Shown piece after piece: positions 1 to 4,876 of a stretch of 7,816 nt of DNA. The position numbers were made by a program, and so were the translations under genes. The first letter of the stretch is position 1. Each line of letters begins with the position of its first letter. This stretch comes from Bacteroidales bacterium (GTDB lineage Bacteria; Bacteroidota; Bacteroidia; Bacteroidales; UBA10428). The stretch is taken from the NCBI GenBank assembly GCA_003508755.1, contig DNTK01000091.1, forward strand, positions 1 through 7,816. Reading direction: 5' to 3'. Under the pieces are notes generated by a model. It ran no database searches. It saw only the letters and a list, made by a program, of their open reading frames with translations, and was not told the origin of the DNA.

Positions 1-691
1 TGCATCAGTTGGCATCGAGAGCAAAGGTGGCGATGTTGAGACTGTTTATAATAAATACATAACCGAGAGTTATGTCATTAAACCCTCCGGCGAAATTGTT
101 GAGGGCGTTTCAGCTTTTACGGTAGACCTTAAAAAGGAGCTTGCCAAAATTGAGAAGATCAATAGCTTAAAAGGAATGCTTGAAGAAAAACGCACCAGTC
201 CTTTTAAGAATTTTTTAATTGGTATTTTCGGTCAAAAAGAAATCAACGCTTCCAGCATCGAAGCTGAGATTAAAAAGGAAGAAACGGACAGACTTCTCCC
301 GGTATATGTTTGCCAGCATGACGACGGAAATACCTATTATATTTTTCCCTTACAAGGTAAGGGGCTGTGGGGACCCATTTGGGGATATGTATCACTTGAG
401 TCGGATATGAATACCGTGTTTGGTGCCATCTTTGACCATAAAAGTGAAACACCAGGCCTTGGAGCCGAAATAAAAGAAAGCTGGTTTGGCGATGCTTTCA
501 AAGGAAAGAAACTCTTTGCAGATGACTTGACCTTTAAATCAATAGAGGTCATAAAACCCGGCTCTAAGCCAACGTCAGATTATAATGTAGATGCCATCTC
601 CGGAGGAACCATCACCAGTAAAGGAGTTGAGGATATGCTCATGAGCAACCTCGAGGGGTATATTGAATTTATGGAAAATAAAAGAAATTAA
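1..691 (+). CDS. nqrC: Na+-translocating NADH:quinone oxidoreductase subunit C (5'-truncated)
   Basis: NqrC is a membrane-anchored subunit of the Na+-pumping NADH:quinone oxidoreductase and carries a covalent FMN on its large extracytoplasmic domain. The reading frame is open from base 2, so the window starts inside the gene; the first ATG in frame (176) is internal, because the 58 codons before it read as normal NqrC sequence (for example the stretch around VDLKKELAK). About 229 residues are visible. The N-terminal membrane helix is missing and should lie just upstream. The FMN-binding domain is recognisable by GKGLWGPIWGYV, by ETPGLGAEI, and by the flavinylation site DAISGGTITS encoded at 590-619. 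From the known ApbE target motif, the threonine encoded at 608-610 should be the phosphoester-linked residue. The position before it is Gly rather than the usual Ala. The stop codon is 3 bases before nqrD, which indicates translational coupling. Identification is very secure. Confidence 0.96.
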   Translation, partial: ASVGIESKGGDVETVYNKYITESYVIKPSGEIVEGVSAFTVDLKKELAKIEKINSLKGMLEEKRTSPFKNFLIGIFGQKEINASSIEAEIKKEETDRLLPVYVCQHDDGNTYYIFPLQGKGLWGPIWGYVSLESDMNTVFGAIFDHKSETPGLGAEIKESWFGDAFKGKKLFADDLTFKSIEVIKPGSKPTSDYNVDAISGGTITSKGVEDMLMSNLEGYIEFMENKRN

Positions 692-694
692 GAT

Positions 695-1342
695 ATGAAC
701 GAAAAAGAACCTTTGTTCTCATCGAAGAACCTCAAGCTTATTACCGACCCTGTTGGAACCAATAATCCAATTACGGTGCTAGTTTTAGGCATTTGTTCTG
801 CTTTAGCTGTAACAGTTAAGCTCGAGCCCTCCATTGTAATGTCTATTTCAGTTTTGGCTGTGATGGCGGTTTCAAATGTTACGATTTCATTAATCAGAAA
901 CCTCATACCACCTCGGATTAGAATTATTGTTCAGCTGGTTGTTATTGCCAGTATGGTGATTTTGGTTGACCAGGTACTGAAAGCGTTTGCTTATGATGTA
1001 AGCAAGCAACTTTCGGTGTTTGTTGGACTCATCATTACCAATTGTATTATTATGGGCCGTCTGGAAGCTTTTGCATTGGGTAATAAACCATGGCCCTCGT
1101 TTCTTGATGGTATTGGAAATGCAGCCGGATACGGAATCATCCTCATAATTGTTGCTTTCTTCCGCGAATTCCTGGGTTCAGGAACCATCATGGGTTGGGA
1201 AGTAATGGATAAAATCGGCCTGTATAAAATTGGATACGCTGATAATGGTATGATGATACTGCCTCCCATGGCACTTATTACTATTGGTATTATAATTTGG
1301 GTACAAAGGGCCCGTAACAAAGAACTAATCGACGTAAGCTAG
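695..1342 (+). CDS. nqrD: Na+-translocating NADH:quinone oxidoreductase subunit D
   Basis: NqrD is an integral membrane subunit that pairs with its paralogue NqrE to hold an iron centre (a 2Fe-2S cluster in recent structures) within the membrane. The protein has 215 residues, normal for the family, and is almost entirely hydrophobic, consistent with six membrane helices. The two family cysteines are present: Cys34 in LGICSALAVT and Cys117 in IITNCIIMGRLEAFA. Asp138 in PSFLDGIGNAAGYG corresponds to the acidic residue (Asp133 in Vibrio cholerae) linked to Na+ translocation. The ATG at 695 follows the nqrC stop by 3 bases, has no clear Shine-Dalgarno site, and fits coupled translation. It is followed by nqrE after 7 bases. 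RnfE/RsxE is the related alternative, but the NqrC/E/F context and NqrF downstream decide for NQR. Confidence 0.97.
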   Translation: MNEKEPLFSSKNLKLITDPVGTNNPITVLVLGICSALAVTVKLEPSIVMSISVLAVMAVSNVTISLIRNLIPPRIRIIVQLVVIASMVILVDQVLKAFAYDVSKQLSVFVGLIITNCIIMGRLEAFALGNKPWPSFLDGIGNAAGYGIILIIVAFFREFLGSGTIMGWEVMDKIGLYKIGYADNGMMILPPMALITIGIIIWVQRARNKELIDVS

Positions 1343-1349
1343 AAACACT

Positions 1350-1961
1350 ATGGAAAATCTTGTAAATATATTCGTGAAATCAATATTTATCGACAACATG
1401 ATTTTCGCATACTTCCTTGGTATGTGTTCTTATCTGGCTGTGTCGAAAACGGTAAAAACTTCAACCGGACTGGGCATTGCTGTAATCTTTGTTTTAGGAT
1501 TTACAGTACCTATTAACTACTTAATCGAAAATTACCTGCTTAAACCGGGAGCCCTGGCATGGGCCGGATTACCCGATGTAGACCTTAGCTTTTTGTCTTT
1601 TATCATGTTTATTGCAGTAATTGCTTCGATGGTTCAGTTAGTTGAAATGATCATTGAGAAATTCTCTCCCGCGTTGTATGCATCGCTTGGTATCTTTCTT
1701 CCGCTAATTGCTGTAAACTGTGCAATTTTAGGAGGTTCTTTATTTATGCAGGAGCGTCAGTATAACAGCATTGCAGAAGCCACCTCGTTCGGACTTGGCT
1801 CGGGAGTAGGTTGGTTTCTCGCTATTGTAGGTATTGCAGCAATCAGGGAAAAAATTCGTTATTCTGCAATTCCGGCACCTTTACGTGGGTTGGGCATCAC
1901 ATTTATCATCACAGGATTAATGGGAATTGCTTTTATGAGTTTTATGGGGATTAAGTTGTAA
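1350..1961 (+). CDS. nqrE: Na+-translocating NADH:quinone oxidoreductase subunit E
   Basis: NqrE is the second of the two paralogous six-helix membrane subunits that together bind the intramembrane iron centre and contribute to the Na+ path. It has 203 residues, the usual length. Cys26 in AYFLGMCSYLAVSK and Cys124 in LIAVNCAILGGSLF are the expected iron ligands, in the same two half-repeat positions as in NqrD. Glu99 in QLVEMIIEKFSPALY corresponds to Glu95 of the Vibrio cholerae protein, which mutational work connects to sodium binding. ATG 1350 is 7 bases after the nqrD stop and gives a family-typical N-terminus (MENLVNIFVKSIFIDNM). The gene is separated from nqrF by 21 bases that contain a ribosome-binding site for nqrF. 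No missing residues or frameshifts are seen. Confidence 0.97.
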   Translation: MENLVNIFVKSIFIDNMIFAYFLGMCSYLAVSKTVKTSTGLGIAVIFVLGFTVPINYLIENYLLKPGALAWAGLPDVDLSFLSFIMFIAVIASMVQLVEMIIEKFSPALYASLGIFLPLIAVNCAILGGSLFMQERQYNSIAEATSFGLGSGVGWFLAIVGIAAIREKIRYSAIPAPLRGLGITFIITGLMGIAFMSFMGIKL

Positions 1962-1970
1962 CAGAAAAAC

Positions 1971-1976
1971 AGGAAA
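1971..1976 (+). promoter_or_regulatory. Ribosome-binding site of nqrF (AGGAAA)
   Basis: AGGAAA ends 6 bases before the ATG at 1983, a normal Shine-Dalgarno distance. It abuts the in-frame TTG at 1977 with no spacing, so it favours ATG 1983 as the nqrF start. It is the only clear Shine-Dalgarno-like site in the window; the other genes show AT-rich leaders, as is usual for Bacteroidota. Confidence 0.6.
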
Positions 1977-1982
1977 TTGAAT

Positions 1983-3239
1983 ATGATAATTCTAGCATCA
2001 AACATCGGTACAATATTTGTCAGCATCGGCGTGTTTCTTACCATTATATTAATGTTGGTAGGTATCTTACTTTTTGCACGCAAAAAGCTAACACCTCAAG
2101 GTGAGGCTGTGATAAATATCAATGATGAAAACGATATTACAGTGTCACCAGGCAACACCATACTTGGAGCCCTGTCGAATAACGATATCTTTTTACCATC
2201 GGCGTGCGGCGGCGGTGGTACATGTGGTATGTGTAAATGCCAGGTAACCGATGGTGGCGGAACCATTCTTCCGACAGAGACCGGTTTCTTTACCCGCAAA
2301 GAACAAGCCAATGATTGGCGATTAGGCTGCCAGGTAAAAGTGCGTGGCGACATGAAAATACAGGTTCCCGAGGAAGTAATGGGAATTAAAAAATGGGAAT
2401 GTGAAGTGGTTTCGAACCACAACGTAGCCACATTTATAAAAGAATTTGTTGTAAAACTTCCGGAAGGAGAAACACTCGATTTCAAATCTGGTGGTTACAT
2501 ACAAATTGATGTGCCGAAATACGAAGTTGACTTTAAAGACTTTGATATTGAGGAGGAATATCGAGACGAGTGGGATAAATTTAATCTTTGGGATTTAAAA
2601 ATGAAAAATACCGAAGAAACCTATCGTGCCTACTCCATGGCCAACCACCCCGCCGAAGGGAATATCATTATGCTGAATATTCGGATAGCAACTCCGCCAT
2701 GGGACAAAAACAGAGGTACATGGGCCAAGCTCAATCCCGGAGTTTGTTCTTCCTATATATTCTCTCTTAAACCAGGCGACAAGGTGACCATTTCAGGTCC
2801 TTATGGTGAATTCTTTATTCAGGATACGCAGACTGAGATGCTCTATATTGGTGGTGGTGCCGGTATGGCTCCATTGCGTTCGCATCTTTTCCACCTGTTT
2901 CACACCCTGAAATCAGGAAGAAAAGTATCCTATTGGTACGGTGCTCGCTCTCGTCGCGAAATTTTTTACGAAGAGCATTTTAGAGCCATTGAAAAAGAAT
3001 TCCCTAACTTTAAATTTACCATTGCGTTGAGTGATCCTCAACCCGAAGACAATTGGGATGGTCCGGTTGGTTTTATTCACCAGGTAATTTATGATGAATA
3101 CCTGAGTAAACACGAAGAACCGGAAGAAATTGAATATTACATGTGTGGTCCAGGCCCCATGGTAGGAGCAGTTAACAAAATGCTTTATGATTTGGGTGTA
3201 TCTGACGAAAACATTTACTTCGACGATTTCGGTGCATAG
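1983..3239 (+). CDS. nqrF: Na+-translocating NADH:quinone oxidoreductase subunit F (NADH dehydrogenase subunit)
   Basis: NqrF is the electron entry subunit: it oxidises NADH with FAD and passes electrons to a 2Fe-2S cluster. With the ATG start it has 418 residues. An N-terminal membrane helix spans about 8-31. A plant-type ferredoxin domain follows (about 40-130) with cluster ligands Cys75, Cys81, Cys84 and Cys116. The FAD-binding domain contains the RAYS motif at 215-218 and an SSY element near 256-258. The NADH-binding domain contains GGGAGMAP at 290-297 and a conserved Cys388 in YMCGPGPM. It ends in the family-typical YFDDFGA. An in-frame TTG at 1977 would add two residues, but the AGGAAA at 1971-1976 is correctly spaced only for ATG 1983. 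It is the last gene of the operon, followed within about 25 bases by a terminator hairpin. The gene appears intact. Confidence 0.97.
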   Translation: MIILASNIGTIFVSIGVFLTIILMLVGILLFARKKLTPQGEAVININDENDITVSPGNTILGALSNNDIFLPSACGGGGTCGMCKCQVTDGGGTILPTETGFFTRKEQANDWRLGCQVKVRGDMKIQVPEEVMGIKKWECEVVSNHNVATFIKEFVVKLPEGETLDFKSGGYIQIDVPKYEVDFKDFDIEEEYRDEWDKFNLWDLKMKNTEETYRAYSMANHPAEGNIIMLNIRIATPPWDKNRGTWAKLNPGVCSSYIFSLKPGDKVTISGPYGEFFIQDTQTEMLYIGGGAGMAPLRSHLFHLFHTLKSGRKVSYWYGARSRREIFYEEHFRAIEKEFPNFKFTIALSDPQPEDNWDGPVGFIHQVIYDEYLSKHEEPEEIEYYMCGPGPMVGAVNKMLYDLGVSDENIYFDDFGA

Positions 3240-3261
3240 TTCTTTACGTGGATGAAATTAC

Positions 3262-3305
3262 AGCCGCCAAAATGAAAAGATTCATTCTGGCGGCTTTATT
3301 GTTTT
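3262..3305 (+). terminator. Rho-independent terminator of the nqr operon
   Basis: Two 15-base arms (3262-3276 and 3281-3295) pair at 14 of 15 positions with one A-C mismatch, around a 4-base loop AAGA. The stem base is GC-rich (AGCCGCC/GGCGGCT) and is followed by TTATTGTTTT. It lies 22 bases after the nqrF stop codon, in the right place to end nqr transcription and separate it from apbE. Confidence 0.88.
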
Positions 3306-3332
3306 GAAAACCGACAGTCTTTTCTATCTTCG
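3303..3332 (+). promoter_or_regulatory. Probable Bacteroidota-type promoter of apbE
   Basis: TTTG at 3303-3306 and TATCTTCG at 3325-3332 are separated by 18 bases. This approximates the Bacteroidota consensus TTTG-N19-21-TAnnTTTG, with one mismatch in the -7 box. The predicted transcription start would fall about 10 bases before the apbE ATG. The -33 box overlaps the T-rich tail of the nqr terminator. The preceding terminator makes an independent promoter necessary, but the exact element is a pattern match only. Confidence 0.4.
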
Positions 3333-3348
3333 TACTTGACTTTTTGAT

Positions 3349-4374
3349 ATGAAAAGAAGACAGTTTACCCCTATAGCCCTCATTTTTATTCTTGCATTTG
3401 CTTTGTTGCTTTTTTACGAACCTCCGACCGAGTACAAAGAAATTGCCGGATATGTACAGGGAACAACCTACCATATATCATACCAGGACAGACCAGGCAG
3501 GAACCTCCAACCGCGCATAGAGCAGCTACTTCACCGTTTCGATATGTCTTTGTCGACATACGAACCGGAATCAATAATTTCCAAGGTTAACAACAATGAA
3601 GAAAATGTTCGTCTCGATAAGTACTTTAAGACGGTATTTAACCGCTCGGAAGAAATATATCACCTCACATCCGGTGCTTTTGACATAACAATTGCACCCC
3701 TTGTGAATGCCTGGGGTTTTGGTCCCGAAGCTGCATTACAAATCGATAGTGCCATTGTTGACAGCCTAAAAACCATGGTTGGTATGCACAATATCACATT
3801 AATCTCGGGGAAAATAGCTAAAAAACATCCCGAAGTAAAGCTCGATGTAAACGGCATTGCTCAAGGATATTCTGTTGATATTGTGGCAGAATTTCTGGAG
3901 CGTAAGGGTATAACCAATTACCTGGTTGAGATTGGAGGAGAAATTATTGCCAAAGGAGTGAATAAAGAAGGAAATGCCTGGAGAATTGGTATTGATAAAC
4001 CTGTTGATGATAATTTCTTACCAGGGAAAAACCTTCAGGCTATCCTGAGTATTTCGAATAAGGCACTCGCAACTTCCGGGAATTACCGTAAATATTATGA
4101 AAAAGACGGTCAAAAATATGTGCACAGCATAAATCCTGAGAGTGGATACCCGGTAAAAAATCGATTGCTTAGCACAACTGTTTTAGCCCGCGATTGTATG
4201 ACTGCCGATGCTTTTGCAACAGCTTTTATGGTAATGGGCGTCGAAAAAAGTATTATGTTCCTGTCGAACCACAAAGAAATCGATGCCTACCTGATTTATA
4301 GTGATAAAGATGGTAACTATGTTACTTTTATGACTCCCGGCATAAAGGATAATCTTGTTAGTGTAGGCTTATAA
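3349..4374 (+). CDS. apbE: FAD:protein FMN transferase (ApbE), membrane-anchored
   Basis: ApbE is an Mg2+-dependent enzyme that uses FAD to attach FMN through a phosphoester bond to threonine in NqrB/NqrC and RnfD/RnfG-type proteins, outside the cytoplasmic membrane. The 341-residue protein starts with a basic, hydrophobic segment (about 9-23) that acts as a signal or anchor; no lipobox cysteine is present, unlike many ApbE lipoproteins. Family motifs seen in order are GYVQGTTYHISY (34-45), MSTYEPES-like LSTYEPES, GAFDITIAPLVNAWGFGP, LDVNGIAQGYSVD (165-177), VEIGGEI, HSINPESGYPV (from 259), and the metal-site signature TADAFAT (285-291, with Asp287 and Thr291). Length is normal. It is downstream of nqrCDEF on the same strand, and NqrC at 590-619 supplies an obvious substrate motif. 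The nqrF terminator and a likely separate promoter suggest transcription independent of the nqr operon. Confidence 0.95.
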   Translation: MKRRQFTPIALIFILAFALLLFYEPPTEYKEIAGYVQGTTYHISYQDRPGRNLQPRIEQLLHRFDMSLSTYEPESIISKVNNNEENVRLDKYFKTVFNRSEEIYHLTSGAFDITIAPLVNAWGFGPEAALQIDSAIVDSLKTMVGMHNITLISGKIAKKHPEVKLDVNGIAQGYSVDIVAEFLERKGITNYLVEIGGEIIAKGVNKEGNAWRIGIDKPVDDNFLPGKNLQAILSISNKALATSGNYRKYYEKDGQKYVHSINPESGYPVKNRLLSTTVLARDCMTADAFATAFMVMGVEKSIMFLSNHKEIDAYLIYSDKDGNYVTFMTPGIKDNLVSVGL

Positions 4375-4432
4375 TCTGCAGAAAACTCAAAAATTTGTCA
4401 AAATCCTGATCAGACTGCTTTATTTATAATGC

Positions 4433-4699
4433 TTAGCATCCAGGAGCCGATTCACCAAAACTGGAAATGTCAAGCTTTAAGTTGGAAGGATTGATGTGTT
4501 TGGCGGCCAGTTTTCGCTTTGTTTCGCGGTATTTTCGACCTTCCTCACATTTCACACAATAAATACCCATAGAGCGCATGGTTTTGTTTTTACCTACTTC
4601 TGTTTCAGGAAAATTTCTTCCTTTAACAAAAAAGATATTCACACCCAATGCAAGAAATGAAACTCCTACCACTCCTATTGCCAATAATACAACTTCCAT
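4433..4699 (-). CDS. Small single-pass membrane protein with three cysteines; possible NQR-associated factor
   Basis: Function unknown. The 88-residue product has an N-terminal membrane helix (about 3-25) with a very short lead, then a basic, presumably cytoplasmic tail. A central block FPETEVGKNKTMRSMGIYC (30-48) looks conserved in style and resembles small Bacteroidota proteins often labelled 'membrane or secreted protein' (from memory). Cysteines are Cys48 and Cys51 in a CxxC, and Cys88 as the last residue. The gene is likely real: it converges on apbE with a 58-base gap, has plausible codon use, and has an excellent Bacteroidota -7 box just upstream. NqrM (DUF539), a one-helix, four-cysteine maturation factor of NQR, usually sits beside apbE, and size and layout here are similar. 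However, the GSCGGL signature of NqrM is absent, so a functional link is only inference. Confidence 0.75.
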   Translation of the reverse strand: MEVVLLAIGVVGVSFLALGVNIFFVKGRNFPETEVGKNKTMRSMGIYCVKCEEGRKYRETKRKLAAKHINPSNLKLDISSFGESAPGC

Positions 4700-4716
4700 C
4701 TGTTATTAATTTAGTG

Positions 4717-4747
4717 CAAAGATAATTATTAAAAAGTTTTTATCAGA
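4717..4747 (-). promoter_or_regulatory. Bacteroidota-type promoter of the small membrane protein gene
   Basis: On the minus strand, TATCTTTG (4717-4724, seen as CAAAGATA on the plus strand) is a perfect match to the -7 box TAnnTTTG. TCTG at 4744-4747 lies 19 bases upstream and matches TTTG at three of four positions. The transcription start would be about 10-12 bases before the ATG at 4699. A second perfect minus-strand -7 box, TACCTTTG, is present at 4802-4809 and might be an additional upstream promoter with a leader of about 100 bases. Confidence 0.55.
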
Positions 4748-4814
4748 TGCGTAACTTAGATATTATTCAAACTGATTTTAAATAAGGTTTCAAACCACTG
4801 ACAAAGGTACATTC

Positions 4815-4850
4815 ATTGTATATAAACTAAACAACCCGTAGATATTTTTG
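4815..4850 (+). promoter_or_regulatory. Probable promoter of the fused E1 gene
   Basis: TATTTTTG at 4843-4850 matches the Bacteroidota -7 box TAnnTTTG exactly. The best -33 candidate is ATTG at 4815-4818, but the 24-base spacing is longer than the usual 19-21. The predicted start near 4857 leaves a leader of about 20 bases before ATG 4877 and would leave no leader for the in-frame TTG at 4859. AT-rich DNA makes chance matches likely. Confidence 0.4.
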
Positions 4851-4876
4851 TTTCCTATTTGTATAATAAATACCGC

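Noticed and set aside
991..1320. Open frame of 109 codons on the minus strand inside nqrD
   Set aside because: It lies fully opposite a certain membrane protein gene; its composition reflects the antisense of hydrophobic codons and shows no domain.
695..1961. Reading nqrD/nqrE as Rnf complex genes (rnfE/rnfA)
   Set aside because: The neighbours are NqrC and a NqrF with fused ferredoxin, FAD and NADH domains; Rnf would instead have RnfB, RnfC and RnfG genes.
2096..2485. Open frame of 129 codons on the minus strand inside nqrF
   Set aside because: It is antisense to the ferredoxin domain of NqrF, with no recognisable motif and no promoter or ribosome-binding site.
4375..4432. Possible bidirectional terminator between the convergent apbE and small membrane protein genes
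   Set aside because: Only short palindromes (TCTGCAGA, CTGATCAG) without loops or GC-rich stems are present; no credible hairpin with a T-tract on either strand.
4786..4796. GGTTT-C-AAACC as a defined operator
   Set aside because: Five-base arms are too short to assign to a regulator in AT-rich DNA; kept only as an observation on the intergenic region.
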